Below the pieces are notes generated by a model. The model saw only the letters and a program-made list of their open reading frames with translations, searched no databases and was not told the origin of the DNA. DNA of 64,000 nt, from NCBI RefSeq assembly GCF_000427905.1, contig NZ_KE386604.1, positions 794,885-858,884 of the forward strand, written 5' to 3'. This DNA comes from Thermocrispum agreste DSM 44070. GTDB taxonomy: Bacteria > Actinomycetota > Actinomycetes > Mycobacteriales > Pseudonocardiaceae. A program made the translations under genes and the position numbers. Below are positions 27,716 to 36,153 of this stretch, piece after piece (position 1 is the first letter of the stretch; every line of letters starts with the position of its first letter).

Positions 27716-29352
27716 AGTGGGATGTTCCCGTGCTTCTTGGGTGGCAGCGACTCACGCTTCTCCCGCAGCATCCGCAGCGCACGCGCCACGTAGCCGCGCG
27801 TGTAGGACGGCGGGATGACCGAGTCGACGTATCCACGCTCGGCGGCAACGTACGGATTGCAGAGCGTGTCCTCGTACTCCTGGATGAGCTGCTGCCGCAG
27901 CTGTTCGACGTCCTTGCCCTCTTCGGCGGCCTTCTGCAGCGTCTTGCGGTGCACGATGTTCGCCGCACCCTGCGCGCCCATCACCGCGATCTCCGCGGTC
28001 GGCCACGCCAGGTTGATGTCCGCGCCGAGATGCTTGGACCCCATGACGTCGTACGCGCCGCCGTACGCTTTGCGCGTGATGACGGTGACCAGCGGGACGG
28101 TCGCCTCGGCGTAGGCGTAGATCAGCTTCGCGCCGCGGCGGATGATGCCGTTCCACTCCTGGTCGGTGCCCGGCAGGAACCCGGGGACGTCCACGAACGT
28201 CAGCACCGGGATGTTGAACGCGTCGCAGGTGCGCACGAACCGCGCGGCCTTCTCCGACGCCTTGATGTCCAGGCAGCCCGCCAGCTGCGTCGGCTGGTTG
28301 GCCACGATGCCCACCGAGTGGCCTTCCACCCTGCCGAACCCGACCACGATGTTGGGCGCGAACAGCTCGTGCACCTCGAGGAACTCGCCGTCGTCGATCA
28401 CCCGCTCGATGACCTCGCGCATGTCGTACGGCTGGTTGGGCGAGTCCGGGATGAGGGTGTCCAGCTCCCGGTCGGAGTCGGTGATGTCGTCGGCGACCGA
28501 CTGGCCGACGGCCGGGGTGTGCTCGAACACCGGCGGGTAGTCCAGGTTGTTCGACGGCAGGAAGCTCAGCAGCTCCTTGACGTAGGAGATGGCGTCTTCC
28601 TCGTCGGAGGCCAGGTAGTGCGCGTTGCCGGACTTGGTGTTGTGCGTGCGCGCGCCGCCCAGGTCCTCGAACGTGACTTCCTCACCGGTGACAGTCTTGA
28701 TCACGTCCGGGCCGGTGATGAACATGTGCGAGGTCTGGTCGACCATCACCACGAAATCGGTGAGCGCGGGCGAGTACACGTGGCCGCCCGCGTTGGCACC
28801 CATGATCAGCGAGATCTGCGGGACGACGCCGGATGCGTGCGTGTTGCGACGGAAGATCTCGCCGTAGAGGCCGAGGGACACGACGCCTTCCTGGATGCGC
28901 GCGCCGCCGCCCTCGTTGATCCCGATGATCGGCCTGCCGGTCTTGATCGCCAGGTCCATGACCTTGACGATCTTCTCCCCGTACACCTCGCCGAGTGAGC
29001 CGCCGAAGACCGTCACGTCCTGGGAGAACACGCAGACCGGTCGGCCGTCGACGGTGCCGTAGCCGGTCACCACGCCGTCGCCGTAGGGCCGGTTGCGGTC
29101 CTGGCCGAAGTTCGTCGACCGGTGCCGGGCGAGCTCGTCCAGCTCGACGAACGAGCCGGGGTCGAGCAGCATGTCGATCCGCTCGCGGGCGGTCTTCTTG
29201 CCCTTGGCGTGCTGCTTGGCCACCGCCCGCGCCGACCCGGCGTGCACCGCCTCGTCGTTGCGCCGGTACAGATCCGCGATCTTGCCCGCGGTGGTGTGGA
29301 TGTCCGGGGCCTCGTCCGGCGCGCTCCCGATCGGTTCCGTCGCAGAACTCAT
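27712..29352 (-). CDS. accD5: Propionyl-CoA carboxylase beta subunit (carboxyltransferase)
   Basis: 546 residues from the ATG at 29352, matching the ~548 residues of AccD5; a further in-frame start at 29391 would add 13 residues. Carboxyltransferase signatures: [20 protein letters not shown] at the N-terminus, [12 protein letters not shown] with the Gly-Gly oxyanion hole, [14 protein letters not shown], and the second oxyanion region [25 protein letters not shown] box lies 8 nt upstream. It transfers CO2 from carboxybiotin on AccA3 to propionyl-CoA giving (S)-methylmalonyl-CoA, the precursor for MutAB and for methyl-branched lipids or polyketides. Divergent from birA, which attaches the biotin. 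Confidence 0.96.
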   Translation of the reverse strand: MSSATEPIGSAPDEAPDIHTTAGKIADLYRRNDEAVHAGSARAVAKQHAKGKKTARERIDMLLDPGSFVELDELARHRSTNFGQDRNRPYGDGVVTGYGTVDGRPVCVFSQDVTVFGGSLGEVYGEKIVKVMDLAIKTGRPIIGINEGGGARIQEGVVSLGLYGEIFRRNTHASGVVPQISLIMGANAGGHVYSPALTDFVVMVDQTSHMFITGPDVIKTVTGEEVTFEDLGGARTHNTKSGNAHYLASDEEDAISYVKELLSFLPSNNLDYPPVFEHTPAVGQSVADDITDSDRELDTLIPDSPNQPYDMREVIERVIDDGEFLEVHELFAPNIVVGFGRVEGHSVGIVANQPTQLAGCLDIKASEKAARFVRTCDAFNIPVLTFVDVPGFLPGTDQEWNGIIRRGAKLIYAYAEATVPLVTVITRKAYGGAYDVMGSKHLGADINLAWPTAEIAVMGAQGAANIVHRKTLQKAAEEGKDVEQLRQQLIQEYEDTLCNPYVAAERGYVDSVIPPSYTRGYVARALRMLREKRESLPPKKHGNIPL

Positions 29353-29360
29353 AGCCAGCG

Positions 29361-29418
29361 AGCCTAACGGCTGATCGGGCGTTGTCAGCACGTGAAGTCG
29401 GCCACCTCACCGTAGGCT
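29361..29418. promoter_or_regulatory. Mirror-image divergent promoters of accD5 and birA
   Basis: On the minus strand CCGTTAGGCT ends 8 nt before the accD5 ATG (TAGGCT at 29361-29366); on the plus strand CCGTAGGCT ends 6 nt before the birA ATG (TAGGCT at 29413-29418). The two start regions are near copies in opposite orientation (CCG-TAGGCT-CnCTGGC). The boxes fit the -10 element of leaderless actinomycete promoters. Confidence 0.6.
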
Positions 29419-29424
29419 GGCGGC

Positions 29425-30255
29425 ATGCCGGATTCCCGTGACGACACAGCAGCCCGGCCGATCGACGCGGCGGCGTTGCGCGCCGCGTTGCTCGCTCCGG
29501 CAGGTGGCTACGCCGCCGTCGACGTGGTGGCGTCCACCGGGTCCACCAACGCCGATCTGCGTGCCGCGGCGGACGCCGGCGCGGCCGACCGCACGGTGCT
29601 GCTCGCCGAAGAGCAGACCGCGGGCCAGGGGCGACGGGGCCGCACCTGGGTGTCGCCGCCCGGGGCGGGCATCTACCTGTCCGTGCTGCTGCGCCCCTCG
29701 GGGGTGCCGACGCAGCGTGTCGGCTCGCTGAGCATCGTGGCCGGGCTGGCTCTGCTCGAAGTGGCCAGGAGCGCCGGCGTCGACGCGGTGCTGAAGTGGC
29801 CGAACGACATGCTGGCAAGCGGCGGCAAACTCGCCGGCGTGCTCTCCGAGCTCGTCCCGGACGCCGGGGGGCCCGCCGTGGTCGTGGGGATCGGGTTGAA
29901 CGTGTTCGCGCTCGGCGACGTGCCGGCCGGTCCGGGGGGATTGGCCGCGGTGTCGTTGGCGGAATCGGGGGCGCGGAACCCGGACCGCACGGCCCTGGCC
30001 GTCTCCCTGCTGCAAGCCCTGCACGTGCGGGAAGCGGCGTGGCGGGCCGCCGGCGGCGACCTGTCCGCCGCCGGGTTGCTCGACGCCTACCGGCAGGCGT
30101 GCGCGACGCTGGGCACCACGGTCCGTGTCCTGCTGCCGGACGGCGAACTGGAGGGCGAGGCGGTGGACATCGACGCCGTCGGGCAGCTGATCGTGCGCAA
30201 GCCGGACGGGTCCGCGACGACCGTCTTCGCGGGCGACGTGGTGCACGTGCGGTGA
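29425..30255 (+). CDS. birA: Biotin-[acetyl-CoA-carboxylase] ligase
   Basis: 276 residues, ATG at 29425. Catalytic core of the BirA/LplA fold: STGSTNADLRAAADAGAADR, then EEQTAGQGRRGRTWVSPPGA with the biotin-AMP-binding GRGR-like loop (GQGRRG here), KWPNDMLASGGKLAGVL with the catalytic lysine, and VVGIGLNVF. There is no N-terminal DNA-binding domain, so it is a mono-functional (group I) ligase. It biotinylates AccA3 in the cytosol; its place head-to-head with accD5 puts both under one intergenic region of 72 bp. Confidence 0.95.
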   Translation: MPDSRDDTAARPIDAAALRAALLAPAGGYAAVDVVASTGSTNADLRAAADAGAADRTVLLAEEQTAGQGRRGRTWVSPPGAGIYLSVLLRPSGVPTQRVGSLSIVAGLALLEVARSAGVDAVLKWPNDMLASGGKLAGVLSELVPDAGGPAVVVGIGLNVFALGDVPAGPGGLAAVSLAESGARNPDRTALAVSLLQALHVREAAWRAAGGDLSAAGLLDAYRQACATLGTTVRVLLPDGELEGEAVDIDAVGQLIVRKPDGSATTVFAGDVVHVR

Positions 30256-30355
30256 TCATGCCCACGGCGGGATAATTCGCCGATCACCTGCTGCATCGGG
30301 CCGGAAACGGCTACGGTGAGCAGGCCGGCAGGAAACGACACAGGAGCGTGCTGAG

Positions 30356-30919
30356 GTGGGCTACCCCAAGGGCTTGCTGAGTGAGGGCGAGCAGGTCATC
30401 GCGCACAAGCATCCGCACTTCAAGATGCTGATCTTCCCGCTGCTGATCGGCGCGATCGTGGTCGCCGCCGCCATCTGGCTGGGGTTGCTGGCCAGTGACG
30501 CCGCCGCACCGTGGGACATGGTCGCGCTCGTGGCCATCGTCGCGGTGGCCGCCGTGCTGCTGATCTGGCTGGTGCTCACGCCGTTCGTACGCTGGCGGAC
30601 CACGCACTTCATCGTCACCACCGACCGGGTGATCGCGCGCGAGGGCGTCATCAGGCGTACCGGCATCGACATCCCGATGGGCCGGATCCACAGCGTGCGG
30701 TTCGAGCACGACCTGGTGGACCGGATCTTCGGCTGCGGCACGCTGATCATCGAGTCGGCGTCCGAGGAGCCGCTGGAGTTCTCGGACATCCCGCAGGTGG
30801 AGAAGGTCCACACGTGGATCTACCGGCAGCTCAACGACAACCCGTACGACGACTACGACGCCGAGCATCCCGAGCAGGGTCAGCAGGGTACGCAGCGCCT
30901 GCCGCGCAGGGGGCGGTAA
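30356..30919 (+). CDS. PH-domain (bPH2) membrane protein
   Basis: 187 residues, GTG at 30356 with GAGG just upstream. Two hydrophobic helices near the N-terminus (LIFPLLIGAIVVAAAIWLGL and VALVAIVAVAAVLLIWLVL) precede a bacterial PH domain: TTHFIVTTDRVIAREGVIRR, then TGIDIPMGRIHSVRFEHDL and ESASEEPLEFSDIPQVEKV. The arrangement matches YdbS-like proteins and Rv3278c, which sits next to birA in M. tuberculosis. Function unknown; probably a membrane scaffold. The next gene (HMG-CoA lyase) begins 2 nt after its stop. Confidence 0.88.
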   Translation: MGYPKGLLSEGEQVIAHKHPHFKMLIFPLLIGAIVVAAAIWLGLLASDAAAPWDMVALVAIVAVAAVLLIWLVLTPFVRWRTTHFIVTTDRVIAREGVIRRTGIDIPMGRIHSVRFEHDLVDRIFGCGTLIIESASEEPLEFSDIPQVEKVHTWIYRQLNDNPYDDYDAEHPEQGQQGTQRLPRRGR

Positions 30920-30921
30920 GC

Positions 30922-31863
30922 GTGGGCGGTGCGCGTGACGTCGGTCTGCCGTCCGTGCATCGGTCCGGGCGGCTGCCGGAGCGGGTCACGATCTGGGAGG
31001 TCGGACCGAGGGACGGGCTGCAGAACGAGAAATCGACCGTCGCCGTGGACGTCAAGCTGGAGTTCGTCCAGCGGCTGGCCGACGCGGGGCTGACCACCAT
31101 CGAGACGACCAGCTTCGTGCACCCGAAGTGGGTGCCGCAGCTGGCGGACGCCGAGCAGCTGCTGGAGCGGCTGGAGCGCCGCGCCGGTGTGCGCTATCCG
31201 GTGCTGGTGCCCAACGAGCGGGGGCTGGAGCGCGCGCTCGCCGCCGGGGTCGAGGACATCGCGGTGTTCGCCAGCGCCACCGAGACGTTCGCCAAGCGCA
31301 ACTTGAACAACACCCTGGACGGGCAGTTCGCGTTGTTCGAGCCCGTCGTCGCGCGGGCACGGGACGCGGGCATGCGGGTGCGCGGCTACGTGTCGATGTG
31401 CTGGGGCGACCCGTGGGAGGGTGACGTCCGGCCGGAGCAGGTCGCCGAGGTCGCCGGGCGGCTGTACGACATGGGCTGCTGGCAGCTGTCGCTGGGCGAC
31501 ACCATCGGGGTGGCCACGCCCGGGCACGTCGAAGCGGTGCTGGCCGCGGTCACCCAGCGCGTGCCGGTGGACGCGGTGGCGGTGCACTTCCACGACACCT
31601 ACGGTCAGGCGCTGGCCAACACGCTGGCGGGGCTGCAGCAAGGTGTCACGACGGTCGACTCGTCCGCGGGCGGACTTGGCGGCTGCCCGTATGCGAAGTC
31701 GGCGACCGGGAACCTGGCCACCGAGGATCTGGTGTGGATGCTCGACGGTTTGGGTATCGAGCACGGGGTCGATGTGGACGCCCTTGTCGGCGTCAGCACG
31801 TGGATGGCCGAGCAGCTGGGCAGGCCGGCGCCTTCTCGCGTGGTGCGTGCGCTGGCCGAGTGA
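30922..31863 (+). CDS. Hydroxymethylglutaryl-CoA lyase
   Basis: 313 residues from the GTG at 30922. DRE-TIM metallolyase signatures: VTIWEVGPRDGLQNEKSTVA (metal Asp and catalytic Arg), ETTSFVHPKWVPQLADAEQL, FASATETFAKRNLN, SLGDTIGVATPGHVEAVL, HFHDTYGQALANTL (metal-binding HxH) and SSAGGLGGCPYAKSATGN with the catalytic cysteine loop. Cleaves HMG-CoA to acetyl-CoA and acetoacetate, the last step of leucine breakdown. Found 2 nt behind the PH-domain gene and therefore co-transcribed. It fits the acyl-CoA theme of the neighbourhood. Confidence 0.93.
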   Translation: MGGARDVGLPSVHRSGRLPERVTIWEVGPRDGLQNEKSTVAVDVKLEFVQRLADAGLTTIETTSFVHPKWVPQLADAEQLLERLERRAGVRYPVLVPNERGLERALAAGVEDIAVFASATETFAKRNLNNTLDGQFALFEPVVARARDAGMRVRGYVSMCWGDPWEGDVRPEQVAEVAGRLYDMGCWQLSLGDTIGVATPGHVEAVLAAVTQRVPVDAVAVHFHDTYGQALANTLAGLQQGVTTVDSSAGGLGGCPYAKSATGNLATEDLVWMLDGLGIEHGVDVDALVGVSTWMAEQLGRPAPSRVVRALAE

Positions 31864-31902
31864 GCCCACGTCACGACCGAGGGTACGAAGATCACGCTGT
31901 TC

Positions 31903-32370
31903 GTGCTCGGGTCATTGATGGCTGGCATGCTCGTCGGCGGATCGATCTTGCTGCTCGTGGGGCTCGCACAGCACCACCGCATCGACGACGTCTACGTCGT
32001 CGGAATCGTGCCGGGAGTCGGCTGCGACGACGCACACGACGTGCATGTCCGGGTCGAAGACGGTGCCGTCCTGGACTGTCTGCCGTCGGCTGTGTCGTTC
32101 GCCTCCGGCCGGGTGCACGTCGAGGGCTTCATCGAGGCTCAGCAAGACCACGCGCAACCTGGTCAAGGAACTCGCCGTGGACGGGGCACCAGGTCGGAGC
32201 GGGCCAAGCTGCAGAGCGCGGTCGACGCACCGCCGCCACGATCCACCGGAACGACAGCCGTACGGGGAGCTGGGTCGTCCGGGAGAGACACTTGCCTGGA
32301 TCGGCGCTGCGATGGTCTCCGTCGCCGCCGGGCGGTTCTTCGCCATTGCGCGGCTGGGCAGGCAGCGTGG
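31903..32370 (+). pseudogene. Possible disrupted small membrane protein gene
   Basis: Frame A starts at GTG 31903 with a membrane helix (LMAGMLVGGSILLLVGLAQH) and a plausible outside domain (DDVYVVGIVPGVGCDDAHDV, then RVEDGAVLDCLPSAVSF) up to about 32140. The +1 frame then looks protein-like from about 32145: TRNLVKELAVDGAPG, YGELGRPGETLAWIGAAMVS and a second helix continuing FFAIARLG. One protein with two membrane helices and an outer loop is a build common among actinomycete hypotheticals, so a frameshift near 32140 is plausible. Alternatively only frame A (to 32523) is real, or neither. The region from 31864 to 32568 has no other candidate. Confidence 0.35.
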
Positions 32371-32568
32371 CCGCCAGGTCCCGCGGCCTGGCACCGAGGT
32401 TCCAGCTGCGGAGTTCGGCCTGGTAGCGGGCGTGCGGGCGAAGACGTGGCCCGGCAGCGCCGTGCGCTCGATCACGATCGAGGGACGACGACGAATCGGT
32501 GGGAACCGTCCCGGGTGCGTTAGCGTCTAACCGCTTGCGCACCGCGCCGTACCCGGGTGCGGGGCGCC

Positions 32569-33021
32569 ATGACCGACGCTGTGCTGCAGGACGCACTGGA
32601 CCGGGAGGGCGCCGTGACCGAGTACCGAGCACGGGTCGACGAACTTCTCGGCGAGTATCGGCGCGGCCGCGAGCAGCTGGCCGGGCTGCACCGCACGCTG
32701 CGTTCGATCACCGCGACGGCGAGCACTCCCGACGGCTCGGTCAGCGCCACGGTGGGGCCCCGCGGCACGCTGACCGGACTGACCATCACCGAGCAGGCCT
32801 ACCAGCGCTTCACGCCCGCGGAACTTGCCGAGCAGATCGTCCGCCTGGCCGGGCAGGCCGCCGCGTCGGCGGTCGCCAAGGCCGGCGCCGTGCTGGCGCC
32901 CGCGCTGCCGTCCGGGGTGGATCCCGAGGCGCTGCTGCTCGGCACCGGTGACCTCTCCCCGGCCGAGATCCGTGCCGGTGACGACCGGGCCGCCGAGCCG
33001 GCCGAAGGGGCGAGCCGGTGA
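32569..33021 (+). CDS. YbaB/EbfC-family protein at head of toxin cassette
   Basis: 150 residues from ATG 32569 (an in-frame GTG lies 4 codons upstream). Coiled-coil N-terminus with EYRARVDELLGEYRRGREQL, then the YbaB/EbfC pattern: ITATASTPDGSVSATVGPRG followed by LTGLTITEQAYQRFTPAELA and a long C-terminal helix. Classic YbaB is a nucleoid-associated dimer, but in actinomycetes such proteins also stand in front of WXG100-like and large secreted effector genes. It is followed by a WXG100-like gene with a 4-bp GTGA overlap, and so is probably a partner in export or folding rather than a DNA-binding protein. That last point is inferred from order only. Confidence 0.82.
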   Translation: MTDAVLQDALDREGAVTEYRARVDELLGEYRRGREQLAGLHRTLRSITATASTPDGSVSATVGPRGTLTGLTITEQAYQRFTPAELAEQIVRLAGQAAASAVAKAGAVLAPALPSGVDPEALLLGTGDLSPAEIRAGDDRAAEPAEGASR

Positions 33022-33347
33022 CCGCCGACCACGGTGCCGACGTCGAACGGCTCGCGGCGCGCGCCGCAGAGTTCGACGAGCACGCACAGCGCGCAAGAAA
33101 CCTCGCCGACGACCTGCGCGCGGCCCTGGACGGTCCAGCCCCGTGGGGGAACGACGACATCGGCAGGCGGTTCGCCGACCAGCACGCCGATGCCGCCGAG
33201 CAGACCGTGCAGCGCCTGACGGACCTGAGCGCGAAGCTGGCTGACATGGGCAGCGCGTTCGCCAAGGCCGCACGGACGTATCGAGCCACCGACGGTGCGT
33301 CGGCGGACGCCGCGGACCGGATCAGGCACGGCCTGGGGGAGGGCTAG
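33018..33347 (+). CDS. WXG100-like small helical protein
   Basis: 109 residues, GTG at 33018 overlapping the stop of the YbaB-like gene. Two predicted helices (AARAAEFDEHAQRARNLADD and a later one with EQTVQRLTDLSAKLADMGSA) flank a turn with PWGNDDIG, a variant of the W-x-G hairpin. That is the fold of ESX/T7SS-exported WXG100 proteins; an export signal of the YxxxD/E type may be in TYRATDGAS. It lies 4 nt before the large toxin gene, suggesting that it pairs with the toxin's N-terminal helical domain for secretion. No core secretion genes (eccC, mycP etc.) are in the window. Confidence 0.82.
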   Translation: MTADHGADVERLAARAAEFDEHAQRARNLADDLRAALDGPAPWGNDDIGRRFADQHADAAEQTVQRLTDLSAKLADMGSAFAKAARTYRATDGASADAADRIRHGLGEG

Positions 33348-33351
33348 CGGC

Positions 33352-35730
33352 GTGGGTATCGAGCTTCCTGCGGAGCTGGCCGGCATCGCTCGGCGCGTCG
33401 GCGCGCACTGGCCGGAGGCCGACGAGGACGCGATGCAGAAGCAGGCCGACGCCTGGCGGGAAGCCGCGCGGGGACTCCGTTCGCTGGCGTCCGAGGCGGA
33501 TGCCACCGCGGCCGCCGCCGTGGCCAGCATGACGGGAGAGGCGGCCGAGCAAGCGGCACGGGCCTGGTCGGAGTTCGTCGCACCGGACGCCGGGCTGCTG
33601 ACCGGTACCGCTCGGGCAGCGGAGCAGGCGGCCGACCGGCTGGAGCACGCCGCGCGGCAGGTGGGCGCCGCGAAGGTCGAGATCATTCGGCAGCTGGCCG
33701 ACGCCGCGCGCACCGAGGAGGCCGCGGCCGCTGCGGCCGACGGCGGGCATCCGGAGGCGCTGTTGACCGTGCGGAACCTGCATACCGCGGTCGCCGCGAA
33801 CGTCACCGCGATCACCGAGTCGCTGGCCGGCGCGGTGGCCGACACCGCGCGTGAGGTGGATGCCTCGCCCGTGCTGGATCCGCTGACCGGGAGCCGTGGG
33901 CCCGGGTCGTTGCTGGCGGCGGTCAGCGGGGTGCCGGATGTGGTGTCCGGCTCGCTGGACGCCGTGGACCGCACGGCCGATCGCTGGACGGACGAGGCCG
34001 CCGACGCGCTCGACGAGCTTGCCGACTTCGACGACGGCCCGCTGGGACTCGTGCGTGATCGGGTTCCCGACGTGGCAGGCCAGGTGGCCGACGTTTCCGA
34101 ACGGGCCGTCGATGTGCGCGACCGCCTCTCCGATGTGCCCGCATCGGTCGACGAGGTCGCCGACCGGGTCAGGGAGGCACCGGACCGGATCGGTGACGTG
34201 CACGACCGGGTCGCCGGCCGCGTCGCTGACGTCCTGCACGGCCGGGAAGTCGTCGATGCAGGCGAGCGTGCCGTTCCGGACGACGTCGTGTCGCGGGACG
34301 ATGCCGGAGGGGGCCATGAGCCATCACACGGTGTCGAGCCCGGCGGTGGCGACGTGCCCACCCCGCCGATGGGGAATCAGGTGCCCGCGTGGATGAGCGC
34401 ACCCACACCGCCGATGGGGTTCACCGCGCCGCATCCGCACCAGGGTCCTCCTGGGCAGACATCGCTCGCCGGGTTCGTGGAAGGCGTTTCCGCGCCTGGT
34501 CCGCCGCTCGTGCCGCCGGCAGGCGGGCCACCGCAACCGGCAGGCGGCTTCGGCAGCGCGCCGGTCACCGGCTTGGGCGGTCCGCCGTTGGCCGCGCCCG
34601 GGGCGGCACCGCCCGCGGGCGGGTATCCCGGCGTGGTGGGGGGCACCCCTGGCCAGCCAGGGCAGCAGCCGCATCCGGCGCAACCACCCGGCAGGCCGCC
34701 GGGAGGGGGTGCGCGTGCGGCGGACGGCAACGTCGCGAACCGTCCCGCCCCGCCCCCTGCAGGCTGGCAGGGACCGATCACCGGCCGGCCGGTGGCGCCG
34801 AACGTCCCCGCCACGGGGTTGAAGTCCGGCGTCGTGCAGCCGCAACCCGAGCCGCACCCCCGGCCCGGCCCGCCGCAGGAGCAGCCCGCGTACGGCACCC
34901 CGCGCAAGGACCGGGCCAGCATCGTGGCGCTGTTCCGGGTGCACATGTTCCCGCTCGGCCATCTGCCGGTGGCGTCCAGCAAGCCGAGCCGCCAGCTGCC
35001 GCCCCGGCGCCACGATCCGGACGAGTTCCTGTCCCGCTTCCCGCCGTACGACCACCCGAGGTCGTCGGTCTTCGACGATGCGGAGGTGCTGCCGGAACGG
35101 GCGGTCCCCTCGCCGGGCCTGCCGTGGGATCATCCCGCGCTCACGGCCTTGTTCGAGCGGTACGACCCGCTGGCGGGCATGGACTCGGACGAGTGGCAGC
35201 GTCGCTACCTGGTCGCCGACCGCGAGCCACCGGAGTACGCGTGGCCGCCTGCCGAGGCGTGCCCGGAGGGCTGCCACGAGCCAGGGGAAGCGGTGATGCT
35301 CGGCGAAGGCACGGTGATCGACCGCTTCGGCACGCCGCGGGGCCGGGTCTTCCACCCCGGCGGCACCGCTTATCGCCTGCGGTCCCTCCCTCCGCCCGGC
35401 CCGGACACCCGCTACCGGCGCTACCGGGTGCTGCGGCCGATGCCGGTGTGGCGCGGCACGGTGGCGCCGTGGTTCGGCCAGCCGGGCGGTGCCGAGCGCC
35501 TGCGCGCGGTGTATCCCGCGGACGACCTCGTCGTGCTCGGGTACCTGCGGGAGATCACCGACGAGCTCACCGGCGACGACACCGGGCAGGCCACCGGCGC
35601 GGGCGCGGCAGGTCAGGCCGGCGATCGAGTGGAAGCGAGCGGCGCCGCGAGCGAGGCCGCCGCGGCGGACACCGGCGCGGGCGGCGGCAGCGGGCAGGCG
35701 CCCGCGGAGCAGACGGAAGGCACGCGATGA
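33352..35730 (+). CDS. Polymorphic toxin with C-terminal TNT (NAD+ glycohydrolase) domain
   Basis: 792 residues from GTG 33352. Residues ~1-150 are helical and alanine-rich with AARAWSEFVAPDAG, like WXG/ESX leader domains. Residues ~195-330 are a heptad-like region with repeated DRV/ADV units. Residues ~330-510 are Pro/Gly-rich. A region from ~520 (DRASIVALFRVHMFPLGHL, then RRHDPDEFLSRFPPYD) leads into the TNT domain at ~640-735: GEGTVIDRFGTPRGRVFHPG, YRRYRVLRPMPVW, and WFGQPGGAERL with the conserved Gln (residue 710) that is needed for NAD+ cleavage in the M. tuberculosis toxin CpnT. A 57-residue low-complexity tail follows. It should deplete NAD+ in target cells; the immunity candidate overlaps its stop. 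Confidence 0.88.
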   Translation: MGIELPAELAGIARRVGAHWPEADEDAMQKQADAWREAARGLRSLASEADATAAAAVASMTGEAAEQAARAWSEFVAPDAGLLTGTARAAEQAADRLEHAARQVGAAKVEIIRQLADAARTEEAAAAAADGGHPEALLTVRNLHTAVAANVTAITESLAGAVADTAREVDASPVLDPLTGSRGPGSLLAAVSGVPDVVSGSLDAVDRTADRWTDEAADALDELADFDDGPLGLVRDRVPDVAGQVADVSERAVDVRDRLSDVPASVDEVADRVREAPDRIGDVHDRVAGRVADVLHGREVVDAGERAVPDDVVSRDDAGGGHEPSHGVEPGGGDVPTPPMGNQVPAWMSAPTPPMGFTAPHPHQGPPGQTSLAGFVEGVSAPGPPLVPPAGGPPQPAGGFGSAPVTGLGGPPLAAPGAAPPAGGYPGVVGGTPGQPGQQPHPAQPPGRPPGGGARAADGNVANRPAPPPAGWQGPITGRPVAPNVPATGLKSGVVQPQPEPHPRPGPPQEQPAYGTPRKDRASIVALFRVHMFPLGHLPVASSKPSRQLPPRRHDPDEFLSRFPPYDHPRSSVFDDAEVLPERAVPSPGLPWDHPALTALFERYDPLAGMDSDEWQRRYLVADREPPEYAWPPAEACPEGCHEPGEAVMLGEGTVIDRFGTPRGRVFHPGGTAYRLRSLPPPGPDTRYRRYRVLRPMPVWRGTVAPWFGQPGGAERLRAVYPADDLVVLGYLREITDELTGDDTGQATGAGAAGQAGDRVEASGAASEAAAADTGAGGGSGQAPAEQTEGTR

Positions 35731-36068
35731 ACCTGGAGTCACTGGCCAGCTGGCTGGACGCGATCGGGGTCCCGCACGAGGTGATCTCGATCGGCAAGGA
35801 GGCGGACAACACGTGGTGCGTGCTGCGCACCGAGCAGGTGCAGCCCGCCGCCCAGCCCGGCGACCCGCAGCCGGCCGAGCAGACGGTGGTGACCTGGGAG
35901 GTGTTCTGGCGGGAGCACGGCATCCGGTACGACTGGGCCAGCTTCACCAACGAGCAGGTGGCCTGCCACTACCTGTTCGGGCGGCTGGCCTGGTCGCAGG
36001 TCGCCCGTGGCGCGGTGGGTCTGCTGCCGGAGCGGGACCCCGGCCGGTCACCTGTCGACCAGTCGTGA
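35727..36068 (+). CDS. Putative immunity protein for the TNT toxin
   Basis: 113 residues, ATG at 35727 overlapping the toxin stop (ATGA). Sequence features: SLASWLDAIGVPHEVISIGK, then WCVLRTEQVQ, TWEVFWREHGIRYDWASF and CHYLFGRLAWSQVARG. Small, soluble, Trp- and Tyr-rich and without signal peptide, as expected for a cytoplasmic antitoxin. Immunity factors for TNT toxins lie directly downstream of the toxin, and the 4-bp overlap ensures that it is made with it. I do not see clear similarity to the M. tuberculosis factor IFT, which is longer, so this would be a separate family. Assignment rests on position, size and overlap. Confidence 0.75.
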   Translation: MNLESLASWLDAIGVPHEVISIGKEADNTWCVLRTEQVQPAAQPGDPQPAEQTVVTWEVFWREHGIRYDWASFTNEQVACHYLFGRLAWSQVARGAVGLLPERDPGRSPVDQS

Positions 36069-36153
36069 CGCCGGGCACCGAGCACCGCAGGCCGGTGACG
36101 CGCAGGAGACCGGTGACGCGCAGGAGCGACGGGAACCGGGCACGCGGAACGAC

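Noticed and set aside
27158..27793. Plus-strand frame with repeated VSACAWWRGAGSGWAGRR units, resembling a repeat protein
   Set aside because: The 87-bp repeat keeps every frame open on both strands; start context is poor and the frame runs on into the antisense of accE5.
36092..36127. Two copies of CCGGTGACGCGCAGGAG 18 bp apart, behind the immunity gene
   Set aside because: Too short and only two copies; probably simple slippage, with no sign of regulatory function.
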